In this document: piece after piece, positions 42,101 through 49,805 of the stretch
Numbering within the stretch: the first letter of the stretch is position 1
Layout of the letters: the number at the start of each line of letters is the position of its first letter
NCBI RefSeq assembly: GCF_003947415.1
Contig: NZ_QHKL01000007.1
Location: 372,001 to 436,000 of the forward strand
Reading direction: 5' to 3'
Length of the DNA: 64,000 nucleotides
Source of the DNA: Amycolatopsis sp. WAC 01376
GTDB taxonomy: Bacteria > Actinomycetota > Actinomycetes > Mycobacteriales > Pseudonocardiaceae
The notes under the pieces: model-generated
Told to the model about the DNA's origin: nothing
What the model saw: the letters and a program-made list of their open reading frames with translations, nothing else
Databases searched by the model: none
Made by a program: the position numbers and the translations under genes

Positions 42101-42289
42101 CAGGGCGACCAGCGCCCGGGTCACCGTCTCGGCCAGCGGGCCGGCGCATTTGGCCGGATCGAGGTCGAATTGGATGACCTGGTTGTAGATCTGCTTCGTC
42201 GGCACCAGGCTGTCCACCACCAGCAGTCCCTTCTGGGACTCGGTGAGGTGGAGTGTCGCCGTGTCGGCCAGCCGGAGTTCTGCTGTCAT
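39155..42289 (-). CDS. NRPS module: condensation - adenylation - PCP
   Basis: 1044 aa. The C domain (about 10-440) has an intact 'HHLVGDG' motif. The A domain (about 475-965) has A3 'FTSGSTGLPKGV', A4 'FDVSFQE', A5 'NHYGPTETNAA', A8 'RNDTQVKIRGYRVELGELE' and A10 'SRSGKTDRAA'. The pocket opens D-V-Q at 235, 236 and 239, as in several proline codes, but later positions differ, so proline is only a hint, supported by proBA next door. The PCP has its serine in 'YGAHSLNIF'. There is no TE or epimerase domain. ATG 42289 starts the family pattern; no clear ribosome site. It is transcribed from the divergent promoter with 11-bp repeats. Confidence 0.87.
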   Translation of the reverse strand: MTAELRLADTATLHLTESQKGLLVVDSLVPTKQIYNQVIQFDLDPAKCAGPLAETVTRALVALVTVQPALRQVFRLHPEMHAVLRPPPTADELPLESISVPPAEYAATLAALGRDIGRAPFDLTTGPVHRFGFVRATDDSAAAILICGHHLVGDGVSMGPIVRDLDRALAGPMDVETLRVSREAALVKELNAQNRAAGSARTAEQVTTWAERLREVPPLVLYPRPDRPHRTEFAGQRISWTLGETESERFQATCKRLGVSPFVVFSAVYGTVLARHGGVTRVLIGSPFTARRTIGSYDLCGFFVNTLPVTVDVDWTRTVDEHLDKTVRAAVDHCRSAVDVPFNQLVAQVQPDRPSDRNPLFSCMLAMQDTFDPATGTGAVVGAYEPGNGTAKFDLWLGATLVDGRWLLELEYDSELIPPAVADGLLNSMRTALRRTVADGTLTLAELFDDASAVRSRRHDGYPAQVPSPTLYEWFAETARRTPDAVAVTEPGRTLTYAELSRTAERIASGLADRGVGQGDVVGLRLDSLSETVTSILAILRRGATYLPLESSLPADRLSYMVRQSRCRVVIGSGVTLHGVEVAPAAAFESDVESAAVATADSPVYVMFTSGSTGLPKGVLMGHRPLLNLAAWQISALDMTADSRFLQYAPAGFDVSFQEILPTLLAGATVVSREPADRRDFPELVRRVADTEVTHLYLPVAALRPFVQSVRTHLPSLRYLCVSGEQLLVDEEIRAFFTDHPQCTLVNHYGPTETNAATTWRLTAADPSWSRHVPIGLPLPNVTAYVVDETGHLAPAGVPGELLLGGHSPAEGYVNDPERTAERFLPDGFTPGETAYHTGDHVVRDENGALIFLGRNDTQVKIRGYRVELGELEAVATGLPDVRQAVAAVRGDGIDRRPLLFLLPEPGAAPDHEQVRAALTERLPSYMAPVEIVDIESVPTSRSGKTDRAALVALAEQLSAQRAVEPAPAAEYADDLERELADIWAEVLGVPQVERDRPVLEYGAHSLNIFTVVGQVQERYGVAVQLVEFFRSPTVATLAALVRQ

Positions 42290-42310
42290 GCCGAGAGCGT
42301 CGCCGGATCC

Positions 42311-42386
42311 GATGTACCGCCGATGTTCCGGCGATGCAACCGTGCGGAACACCGGCGGCGTATCGCGAGCACATCGGCAGTACATC
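42311..42386. promoter_or_regulatory. Two opposed arrays of 11-bp direct repeats (SARP-type operator)
   Basis: Plus strand: GATGTACCGCC (42311), GATGTTCCGGC (42322) and GATGCAACCGT (42333) in head-to-tail 11-base steps. Minus strand, reading leftward: GATGTACTGCC (42386-42376), GATGTGCTCGC (42375-42365), GATACGCCGCC (42364-42354) and the weaker GGTGTTCCGCA (42353-42343). Direct repeats once per helical turn are the hallmark of SARP binding. The plus array faces proB and the minus array faces the NRPS gene, so one activator could drive both. Confidence 0.72.
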
Positions 42387-42408
42387 GACGGCGGTGAGCA
42401 TCTGCCGC

Positions 42409-43521
42409 ATGTCGACCAACAGCTTGCCCGTCACCGCGCCGCCGACCGAGGACCTGGCGCCGCAGGGGGGCCGGGTGGTGCTCAAGATAGGCACGTCCTC
42501 GCTGCTCACGGACGGCAGGCTGGACGCGGTCAAACTCGACAGGCTGTGCGAGATCGTCCACAGAGGACTCATCGCGGGCCTGCACCCGGTGCTGCTCGCT
42601 TCCGGGGCCATCGCGATCGGCCGCGGCAGGCATCCCGCGCTGGCCGTGGACGATCCGGCGGCGTTGCAGGTGTCCGCCGCGCTCGGCCAATCTCGGCTGT
42701 ACTCGGCCGTCGAGGCCGCGTTCGCCGAACGCGGCGTGCAGACCGGGCAGCTGCTGCTCACCCCGCCCGACCTGGTCGAGGACGAGCGGAGCGGAGGTGT
42801 CGGGCACACCTTGCACACCATGCTGGCGCTGGGCATGGTGCCGGTGGTCAACGAGAACGACGCGCTCGGCGTGCGCAACAACGACGTGCTCGCCGCGCTG
42901 CTCGGCGGCTACCTCCAGGCCGAGCTGCTGCTGTTGCTGACCAACGTGCCCGGTCTCTACGACAGCAACCCGAAGCTGGCCCCCGGCGCCCGGCACATCG
43001 AGGAGGTGCCGGTGCTGACGGCCGAGACCGAACGGCAGGCCGGCGGCGCGATCGGAGACGGCGGCACCGGCGGCATGGTGATGAAGCTCGGCGCGTGCTG
43101 GATCGCCACGTTCAGCGGGGTTCGCACGGTCATCGCGGAGAGCGCGGATCCCGACGTGCTGGTCGCCGCGCACTGTGGCCGTCCCGCGGGCACGGTGTTC
43201 CACCCGCGCGCGGTCACCGGCGCGACTCCCGGCATCGGAACGCTCTGGCGCGCGTTCCGGACCCCGCCGGTCGGGGCGTTGCACTGCACCCCGGCGGGCC
43301 GGGAGGTCGTCGTCCGCGGTGAAACCGTGTGCCACCACCACGTCGCCGCCGTCCACGGCACCGTCGCGCCCGGCGACGTGGTCGACATCTGTGACCAGCA
43401 CGGGCGGCCGCTCGCCCGTGGCCCGCTGAGCCGCGCCGTCGAGCCCGGCCGCCCGCCGACCGCACCCGTTGTCGACGGTGGCGACTACGTACCGATCATG
43501 GAGGATCTGCCATGTCAGTGA
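42409..43521 (+). CDS. proB: Glutamate 5-kinase
   Basis: 370 aa. The amino acid kinase domain begins 'VVLKIGTSSLLTDG' and has 'LLASGAIAIGRG', 'NENDALGVRNND' and 'GTGGMVMKLGA', followed by a PUA domain from about 275. It phosphorylates glutamate to gamma-glutamyl phosphate. The ATG at 42409 is chosen by homology; GTG at 42394 is an alternative. It lies in a biosynthetic operon driven by the SARP-like repeats and overlaps proA by 10 bases, which suggests a dedicated supply of glutamate semialdehyde for the cluster. Housekeeping proBA is expected elsewhere in the genome. Feedback-loop residues cannot be judged by eye. Confidence 0.9.
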   Translation: MSTNSLPVTAPPTEDLAPQGGRVVLKIGTSSLLTDGRLDAVKLDRLCEIVHRGLIAGLHPVLLASGAIAIGRGRHPALAVDDPAALQVSAALGQSRLYSAVEAAFAERGVQTGQLLLTPPDLVEDERSGGVGHTLHTMLALGMVPVVNENDALGVRNNDVLAALLGGYLQAELLLLLTNVPGLYDSNPKLAPGARHIEEVPVLTAETERQAGGAIGDGGTGGMVMKLGACWIATFSGVRTVIAESADPDVLVAAHCGRPAGTVFHPRAVTGATPGIGTLWRAFRTPPVGALHCTPAGREVVVRGETVCHHHVAAVHGTVAPGDVVDICDQHGRPLARGPLSRAVEPGRPPTAPVVDGGDYVPIMEDLPCQ

Positions 43522-44762
43522 CCGACGTCTGCCGCGCCGCGGCCGAGGCGTGGACCGAGATCAAAGGGCTGACCACCGCGCGCAAGAACGCGCTGCTGCT
43601 GGACATGGCCGTCGCGATCGAGGAGCACCGGGACCGGATCGTCACGGCCAACGAGACGGACGTGGCCGCCGCCCGCGACAACGGCGTCTCGGCCACGCTG
43701 GTCGATCGCTTGACCCTGACCGAGCGGCGGATGGCGGGTCTGGTCTCGGCCATCCGGACCATCGCCGACCTGCCCGATCCGGTCGGCCAGGTGGTCGAGG
43801 GCTGGACAAGGCCCAACGGCCTGCTGATCGAGCGGGTCCGCGAGCCGATCGGGGTGGTCGCGGTGATCTACGAGGCACGGCCCAACGTCACCGCCGAAGT
43901 CGCCGCGCTCTGCCTGAAGTCGGGCAACTGCGCCGTACTGCGTGGCTCCTCGATGGCCATGGCGACGAACACGGCGATCATGGCCGCGCTGGACAGCGCG
44001 ATCGCCCGGCACGCCGACGTGCCAGCCGGTGCGGTCCAGCTCGTCACCGACCCGTCTCATGACGCCGCTCGGGAACTGATGCGCGCCAAGGAGTTCGTCG
44101 ACCTGCTGGTGCCACGCGGTGGGCCGGAGCTGATCGAGTCCGTCGAGCGCAACGCCACCGTTCCCACGGTGATCGACGGCGCGGGCAACTGCCACGTCTA
44201 CATCGACCGGTCGGCGGACCTGGAGATGGCCACGGCGGTCACGGTCAATGCCAAGACCTCCCGGCCCAGCGTGTGCAACGCCATGGAAACCCTGCTGGTG
44301 CACGAGGAACTCGCCCGGGACTGGCTGCCCGACGTACTCGACGAGCTGTCGGCCGCGGGTGTGGAGATCCGCGGCGACGCGACCGTCCGCGAGGTCTGGC
44401 CCAAGGCGGTGGCCGCGCGCGAGGAGGACTGGGGCACCGAGTACCTCGACCTGGTGCTGGCCGTGCGGGTGGTGCCGGACGTGGGTGCGGCGATCGCGCA
44501 TATCGACCGGTGGGGCACCTCCAACGCCGAGGCGATCGTCGCACGGGACATCGACGTGGCCCGCCGATTCGCCCGCGAGGTGGACTCCGGCAGCGTGTTC
44601 GTGAACACCTCGACCCGTTACTCCGACGGCGGCGAGTTCGGCTACGGCGTCGAGATCGGCGTGTCCACGCAGAAACTGCATATCCGCGGTCCGATCGGGC
44701 TGACCGCGCTGACCACCGTGAAGAACGTCGTCTGGGGTACCGGACAGACGAGGATCGTGTAG
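43512..44762 (+). CDS. proA: Gamma-glutamyl phosphate reductase
   Basis: 416 aa, full length. The aldehyde dehydrogenase fold carries the catalytic-cysteine block 'NAKTSRPSVCNAMETLLVH' near 245-263, and 'GVVAVIYEARPNVT' and 'LRGSSMAMATN' for NADPH and substrate. It reduces gamma-glutamyl phosphate to glutamate 5-semialdehyde, which cyclises to pyrroline-5-carboxylate. Its ATG lies inside the end of proB (10-base overlap). There is no proC nearby, so the pathway product is either semialdehyde/P5C for the next aminotransferase, or proline made with a reductase encoded elsewhere. Confidence 0.92.
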   Translation: MSVTDVCRAAAEAWTEIKGLTTARKNALLLDMAVAIEEHRDRIVTANETDVAAARDNGVSATLVDRLTLTERRMAGLVSAIRTIADLPDPVGQVVEGWTRPNGLLIERVREPIGVVAVIYEARPNVTAEVAALCLKSGNCAVLRGSSMAMATNTAIMAALDSAIARHADVPAGAVQLVTDPSHDAARELMRAKEFVDLLVPRGGPELIESVERNATVPTVIDGAGNCHVYIDRSADLEMATAVTVNAKTSRPSVCNAMETLLVHEELARDWLPDVLDELSAAGVEIRGDATVREVWPKAVAAREEDWGTEYLDLVLAVRVVPDVGAAIAHIDRWGTSNAEAIVARDIDVARRFAREVDSGSVFVNTSTRYSDGGEFGYGVEIGVSTQKLHIRGPIGLTALTTVKNVVWGTGQTRIV

Positions 44763-44775
44763 GGGAGCGAGTCCA

Positions 44776-45945
44776 GTGTCCACTGTCCGAACCGCGTCGC
44801 CGATCCGTCCGTCGTCCCTTGTGGACAATGCGGCGCAGGCGCTGTCCATCAAGTACAACAACCTGGTCTACGAGCTGAGCGCGGCCGGGCAGGACATCAT
44901 CACGCTCTCGCTCGGCGAGGCGTTCTTCGACCTGCCGCTGCCCCGGTTCGACGACCTGGCCGGGCACGGCCTGCATCACTACTCGCACTCCCGTGGGCTG
45001 CCGGAGCTGCGGCAGCGGCTGGCCGGATACTGGGCCGGCTTCGACCTCCCGGTCGACCCGGACACCGAGATCGTCGTCACCGCCGGCTCGAAGGTGGCGA
45101 TCTACATGGTGTTGCTGGCGCTGCTCGAGCCGGGGGACGAGGTGATCGTCCCGGAGCCGTTCTGGCTGAGCTACCCCGAGCAGGTGCGGCTCTGCCGCGG
45201 CGTTCCGGTGCTGGTGCCGCACGACGTGAGCGTGTTCGACTTCGGCCGTTACGTCACGCCGCGCACCAGGGCCATCGTGATCAACAACCCGAACAACCCG
45301 TCCGGCCGGGTGCACACCGACGCCGAGCTGGAGTTCGTGCACGATCTGGCGGACGCGCGGGGCCTGGTGGTGATCGCCGACGAGGCGTACCACGAGTTCG
45401 TGCCGGCGGAGACCCCGTTCCGGGCATGCGGCTCGTTCGACCCGGAGCTGCGGCACACCGTCACGGTCAACTCGATGTCCAAGAACTACGGGGTTTCCGG
45501 CTGGCGGATCGGCTACGTCATCGCGCATCGCACGCTGATCGACCAGGTGCTGAAGATCAACCAGCACCTGATCACCTGCGCGCCGACGATCCTGTCCTGG
45601 TATCTCGCCGAACACTTCGACGACATCCTGGACATCACCCGTCCGCAGATCCGCCGCGTCGTGGATCTGCGCCGCGAGGTCGCGGGCCAGCTCGCGGACA
45701 TCGGCATCGAAACCCTGCCCGGCTCGGCGACGTTCTACCTCTTCGCTTCCCTCGGCAGGTCCACTTTGGACTCGATGGAGTTCGCCACCCGGCTGCTGCG
45801 GGAAAGCGCGGTCAGCGTGGTGGCGGGCATCGCCTACGGTGAGTCGTGCGACCGGCACATCCGCATCTCCGTGGGCACGGAGTCGCCGTACCGGGTGGCA
45901 CGGGGCATCGCCGAGATCCGGAACCTGATCGACGCCACGAGCTGA
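44776..45945 (+). CDS. Class I/II PLP-dependent aminotransferase
   Basis: 389 aa, aspartate-aminotransferase fold type I. Visible motifs: 'NNPNNPSGRV' (about 175), 'ADEAYHEF' with the pyridine-binding Asp, 'NSMSKNYGVSGWRIGY' with the Schiff-base lysine (about 237), and the late 'HIRISVG' with the carboxylate-binding Arg. Read from GTG 44776, 13 bases after proA. It could interconvert a keto acid and an amino acid, or aminate glutamate semialdehyde to ornithine. The latter is usually done by a class III enzyme, so that role is uncertain. Last gene of the proBA operon; a gene-poor stretch follows. Confidence 0.86.
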   Translation: MSTVRTASPIRPSSLVDNAAQALSIKYNNLVYELSAAGQDIITLSLGEAFFDLPLPRFDDLAGHGLHHYSHSRGLPELRQRLAGYWAGFDLPVDPDTEIVVTAGSKVAIYMVLLALLEPGDEVIVPEPFWLSYPEQVRLCRGVPVLVPHDVSVFDFGRYVTPRTRAIVINNPNNPSGRVHTDAELEFVHDLADARGLVVIADEAYHEFVPAETPFRACGSFDPELRHTVTVNSMSKNYGVSGWRIGYVIAHRTLIDQVLKINQHLITCAPTILSWYLAEHFDDILDITRPQIRRVVDLRREVAGQLADIGIETLPGSATFYLFASLGRSTLDSMEFATRLLRESAVSVVAGIAYGESCDRHIRISVGTESPYRVARGIAEIRNLIDATS

Positions 45946-46600
45946 CCAGCGCGGGACAGGGGCGTTCGAAGCTCGCACCCGAGCTCTTGGGTCCAGTAGG
46001 AGACGCCGCCTTCCGGAACAAGGCCTCGGCTCGCGTCGCGTCGTAGAATCTTCGAACACGCCCCCACGCAGCTGCGCTCGCGGGCTCCACTGCTCCAACT
46101 ACGGGTGGCAAATCACCGCGAGCGTCTGCGGGAGCTGAAGCCCGATGTAGCAGACCGTGCAGACCTTCAGGGCGAACCCGAGGCCCGAATGGGCCCTCGG
46201 CGTTTGCCGATCAGCCTGCGGTCTCCGTCGTCGAGCAAGAAGAACCGCTCCACGCTCCAGGTGACTTATTGAGGGGTAAGGCAAATGTGTCGTGGCGCGG
46301 GGGCAGTGTCGCTTCTGCGGGGGCGTTCTCCTGGTAGTGAGGGCCTCTTTGCCTACTCTGACAGTAGTGAAGGAGGCTTTCGCTACCGTGGGATGTGATC
46401 CCTGGTGACAGTGGGACGGCTGTGACCTTGGCGGCCGGTCGTGAATCGTGACTCGCGTGCCTGGATGCCGCACCCGGGTGTGCGGAGTCTGAACACGCGA
46501 GATCCGGGTCTGAGCACGCGTGTGCGGTGTCGCGTCACCCAGCCCGACTTTGCGGCTACCCTTTGTAAAAGCGGATAAAGGGACCAGGTGAGGAGATCGA
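45946..46600. repeat. Gene-free boundary between the two clusters
   Basis: 655 bases with no convincing gene. A short imperfect stem (ccgagg...cctcgg) lies near 46178-46200. A copy of the 'gtgagggcctcttt' repeat spans about 46337-46375 and degenerate 'actcgcgtg'/'cacgcgag' pieces about 46449-46525. The last 50 bases have a ribosome site (GTGAGGAG) before the VOC gene. The pile-up of dispersed repeats suits a junction between independent gene blocks. Confidence 0.6.
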
Positions 46601-47401
46601 ATGGCTCTGTCGGACGCGGTCGTGGAGACAAGGCTGCCTGCGAAGGATCTTGATCGCGCGAGGGTCTGGTATGCGGAGAAGCTCGGTTTGGAAGCCGTTG
46701 ACGAACGCCCCGGCGGTCTGCGCTATCGCTGCGGACCGACGGTGTTCTGCCTGTTCGCTTCCAGGGGTGCCTCCGAGGGTTCTTTCACTCAGTTGGCGTT
46801 CGAGGTCGACGATATCGAGGCGGAGGTCGCCGAGTTGCGCGCGCGGGGTGTCGAATTCGAGGAGTACGATTTTCCGGGCTTCCGCACGGTAAACGGGATC
46901 ATCGACCTCGACGACAACTATCCGAGCCGAGGGGCGGGAGAACGGGGAGCGTTCTTTCGCGACAGCGAGGGCAACATGCTCTCGCTCGGCCAGCCCGTCG
47001 GAGCCTCGACGCCGGCATCGGCGGTACCGGCGCTGCGGGGCACGAGTGTCCTGCTCGGCAGTGCCGATCCCTTGTCACTGCGTGGTTTCTACGAGCGCGT
47101 GTTCGGGCGTGAACCGGTCGAAGGCTGGCTCCAGCTGGGCAGTATCGGTCTGCTCGTAGACGGCCGGGACGATGTGGCCACCCGGACCACGGAGCCCGGC
47201 CGAGTCCTGCTCACCTTCGATACCGACGACGCGAAGACGTTGGCGGACCGGCTTCGGGCGGCAGGTGCGCCGGTGGTCAGTGAGCTGGAGGAACGGGAGG
47301 ACGGCCTGTTCTGCACGTTCGAAGATCCGGACGGGAACTACGTTCAGGTAATCCAGCTGAACGAGAGCTATTTCGCGCGGATCGGCGCCAGAGAAATCTG
47401 A
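46601..47401 (+). CDS. Two-domain VOC (glyoxalase/bleomycin-resistance fold) protein
   Basis: 266 aa, two VOC units: about 5-130 ('ETRLPAKDLDRARVWYAEKLGLE' ... 'FFRDSEGNMLSLGQP') and about 145-260 ('TSVLLGSADPLSLRGFYERVFG' ... 'FEDPDGNYVQVIQLN'). The pattern 'D.dGN...l' closes each unit. The usual metal-ligand His of glyoxalases is not obvious, which favours ligand binding over catalysis. It lies just upstream of the enediyne genes, in the same direction, and is followed by a strong terminator. VOC proteins such as TnmS1-S3 sequester anthraquinone-fused enediynes, so self-protection is a reasonable idea; an unrelated household function is possible. Confidence 0.82.
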   Translation: MALSDAVVETRLPAKDLDRARVWYAEKLGLEAVDERPGGLRYRCGPTVFCLFASRGASEGSFTQLAFEVDDIEAEVAELRARGVEFEEYDFPGFRTVNGIIDLDDNYPSRGAGERGAFFRDSEGNMLSLGQPVGASTPASAVPALRGTSVLLGSADPLSLRGFYERVFGREPVEGWLQLGSIGLLVDGRDDVATRTTEPGRVLLTFDTDDAKTLADRLRAAGAPVVSELEEREDGLFCTFEDPDGNYVQVIQLNESYFARIGAREI

Positions 47402-47429
47402 CCGCATTCGAAAGCTGTTTTTCCGGCTG

Positions 47430-47467
47430 CCGACGCCGGCATGGCAATTCCGCCATGCCGGCGTCGG
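47430..47467. terminator. 16-bp perfect hairpin
   Basis: Arms 47430-47445 and 47452-47467 pair perfectly around a 6-base loop, 29 bases past the VOC stop. It is a likely terminator and separates the VOC gene from the enediyne operon, which then needs its own promoter in 47468-47619. Confidence 0.78.
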
Positions 47468-47619
47468 GGAATGTGGCCGAATTGCCCTTCCAGGTTGCCG
47501 ACAGCGTGGTCGGGAGGGGAAGCGCGAAGCCCAAGGCAACAACGAAGGTGTCGCCGTCCGAGACGGACTGATGTGCTGTTGACGCGTTGATCGGCGGCAC
47601 TCTCGGCGGAAGGAACTTC

Positions 47620-48186
47620 ATGCCAGGCGACGGGGTGAGCGAAGACGAGCAGACGATGATCCTGGAGGCGTTCGCCGACACGATCCTGCCTGGAGCGAAG
47701 CGGTCACCCGGCGACCGGGCGATCGCCGGAGTGTCAGCGACACCGGGTGCGGTGGCCGCGGGAGCGCTGACGCTGCTGTGCACACCTGCCACCGGGGTGA
47801 CCGCGGGCCTGGAGTTCCTCGTACCGGCCCTCAACCGCCATGCGGAGGAACATGCCGTCGCGAACGGCTGGACGCTCGACGAGACCGTCCCGGCGTTTGT
47901 CGCGCTCGACTTCGAGCAGCGTTGCTCACTGGTGCTGGACTTGACAGCCCCTGGTAACCCCGAAAGGGACGGCTGGGTGGCGCTCGCGTTGTTCTGCAAC
48001 ATGGCCTACGACAGCGCCGCGCATCTGCCGACGGCTGAAGCGGTGGCGTCGGGGCATCCCGGTCTGCGGGCGATGGGGTGGGCCGCACCCGACATGGACG
48101 GGCTCTGGCGGTTCCACGACTACTCCTACCGGCGCGCGGTCGCCGACCTCCATCCGGGTACCGATCGATCCGGGAACCCGGCATGA
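47620..48186 (+). CDS. DUF5987-like protein, partner of the GMC oxidoreductase
   Basis: 188 aa, mostly helical, with no signal peptide. It opens 'DEQTMILEAFADTILPGAKRSPGDRAIAGV', a pattern of small proteins encoded beside GMC/cholesterol-oxidase-like enzymes (DUF5987; comparable to small gluconate-2-dehydrogenase-type subunits). ATG 47620 follows AAGGA by five bases; an in-frame TTG at 47587 is rejected. The stop overlaps the GMC gene (ATGA). It probably helps fold or anchor the oxidoreductase. First gene of the apparent enediyne operon. Confidence 0.68.
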   Translation: MPGDGVSEDEQTMILEAFADTILPGAKRSPGDRAIAGVSATPGAVAAGALTLLCTPATGVTAGLEFLVPALNRHAEEHAVANGWTLDETVPAFVALDFEQRCSLVLDLTAPGNPERDGWVALALFCNMAYDSAAHLPTAEAVASGHPGLRAMGWAAPDMDGLWRFHDYSYRRAVADLHPGTDRSGNPA

Positions 48187-49778
48187 GCGTCGAGGAAGAG
48201 ACCGATGTGGTGGTCGTGGGAAGCGGTTTCGGTGGAGCGATCCCCGCATACCACCTCGCCGCCGGCGGGGCCAGGGTCGTGGTACTCGAACGTGGTCCTT
48301 GGCTGGACAGCGACGATTTCGAGCATGACTTCCTGCTCGGCTCGTCCTACACCCGGATCTTCGACTTCGTCGTGGGCGACGGGATGAGCGTGCTCGGCGG
48401 CAACTGTGTCGGCGGCGGCAGCGTCGTGTATTTCGCGGCGATGCCGCGCGCGCCGCGGTTCGTCTTCGAGAGGCAGGGCTCGCTTGCACGCAGGCTGTGG
48501 CCGTCGGACGTCACCCGGGACTCCCTGGAACCGTGGTACGACCGTGTCGCCGAGGCACTGCCGGTCACCACACAGACGTGGAACGACGTTTCCTACGCGG
48601 GTGGTCTGTGGGGCGCCGCCTGTCGGCACGCCGGACGCACGGCGAACCCCACACCGGTCGCCATCGACACCGGCACCTGCACCAACTGCAACTGGATGAT
48701 GGCGGGCTGCCGGTTCGACGCGAAGCGGAGCCTGCTGACCAACTACCTGCCCGCCGCGGTCGCGCACGGAGCCGAGATCCGTCCCCTGCACGAGGTCCAG
48801 AAGCTGGTCCGCGACGGCGACCGCTTCCGGGTGCACTACGACCTCGTCGACGGCGAGGACTACCGGGTGCATCCGGAGCGTGGGGTCATCACGGCCAAAC
48901 TCGTGGTGCTGGCCGCGGGGGCGGGTGCGACACCCGTGATCCTTCAGCGTTCCGAGGCGGCGCTCGGTGGTCTGCCGTCCGCGGTGGGCCGGTATTTTTC
49001 CGGCAACGGCGAGAGGTTGAACACCGCTGTCATCGACGAGGATCGGGTTCGGGAGGTTCTCGGGCTGAGCCGGGACGCGGAGACCGCGTACCGGGCCAAC
49101 CAGATCGGCAAGGGACCGACAGTCGCCGCTTGGGACCGGCTGGACGCGGAACGACCGGAGTTCACCCGCTACTCGTTGGAGCAGCTGTACTTCCCGCCCG
49201 GGCTCGGCACCATCCTCGCCCAGGTTCCCGGTGCGCGGTCGCCGACCTGGTTCGGCCTGCACAAAAAGGAGATGCTCGAACGCTGGCAGTCCTGGCTCAC
49301 GATCTTCCTGATGACCGAGGACGACAATGAGGGCGTTTTCGGTGCACCTCCCGAAACCGGTAACGCGTACCGGATCTCCCAGCAGATGCTCGGACGCGGA
49401 AGCCTGCGCTACGAGCCGACGGCGAACACCAAACGTGGCTGGGACCTTGCCGACGCCGACGTCAAGAACATCCTGGAACGGGACGGTCTGGCGAAGGTGG
49501 CGCCTTGGACCAACGACGTCGTCGGCGCCTACACCGTCCATCCGTTGGCTTCCTGCCGCCTGGGTGACGACCCGGAGACGTCGGCCCTGACCTCGGGGCA
49601 CGAGCTCAGGGGGCAACCGGGCATCTTCGTCACCGACGGTTCGGCGGTTCCCGCCGCGCTGACGGTCAACCCGGCGATGACCATCGCCGCGCTGGCCGAG
49701 CGGGCCGTGCCGGGGCTGGTCGACGCCGCACGGGCACGGGATATCCCCGTCACCTACGGCGCGCCGCTGCCCGGCTGA
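48183..49778 (+). CDS. GMC-family FAD oxidoreductase (cholesterol-oxidase-like)
   Basis: 531 aa. The FAD motif 'VVVGSGFGG' is at about 10-18, the ribose-binding Glu in 'VVVLERGP' near 37, and the second FAD segment 'VLGGNCVGGGSVVYFAAMPR' near 75-95. The C-terminal catalytic region has 'GAYTVHPLASCRLG' near 445 and 'VTDGSAVPAALTVNPAMTIAALAER' near 480-505. The family oxidises alcohols to ketones or aldehydes. It is coupled to the DUF5987 gene. GMC enzymes are not part of the core enediyne set, so it is probably a tailoring oxidase. There is no Tat signal, so it should act in the cytoplasm. Confidence 0.86.
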   Translation: MSVEEETDVVVVGSGFGGAIPAYHLAAGGARVVVLERGPWLDSDDFEHDFLLGSSYTRIFDFVVGDGMSVLGGNCVGGGSVVYFAAMPRAPRFVFERQGSLARRLWPSDVTRDSLEPWYDRVAEALPVTTQTWNDVSYAGGLWGAACRHAGRTANPTPVAIDTGTCTNCNWMMAGCRFDAKRSLLTNYLPAAVAHGAEIRPLHEVQKLVRDGDRFRVHYDLVDGEDYRVHPERGVITAKLVVLAAGAGATPVILQRSEAALGGLPSAVGRYFSGNGERLNTAVIDEDRVREVLGLSRDAETAYRANQIGKGPTVAAWDRLDAERPEFTRYSLEQLYFPPGLGTILAQVPGARSPTWFGLHKKEMLERWQSWLTIFLMTEDDNEGVFGAPPETGNAYRISQQMLGRGSLRYEPTANTKRGWDLADADVKNILERDGLAKVAPWTNDVVGAYTVHPLASCRLGDDPETSALTSGHELRGQPGIFVTDGSAVPAALTVNPAMTIAALAERAVPGLVDAARARDIPVTYGAPLPG

Positions 49779-49805
49779 ATCACCTCATCGAAGAAGGGGG
49801 ATCCG

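Noticed and set aside
42253..42408. Upstream extension of proB
   Set aside because: It would cross the 11-bp repeat arrays; the kinase family pattern begins after ATG 42409.
45955..46260. Possible gene remnant or small RNA between the aminotransferase and VOC genes
   Set aside because: Only a weak stem and no recognisable coding or RNA pattern; nothing definite can be claimed.
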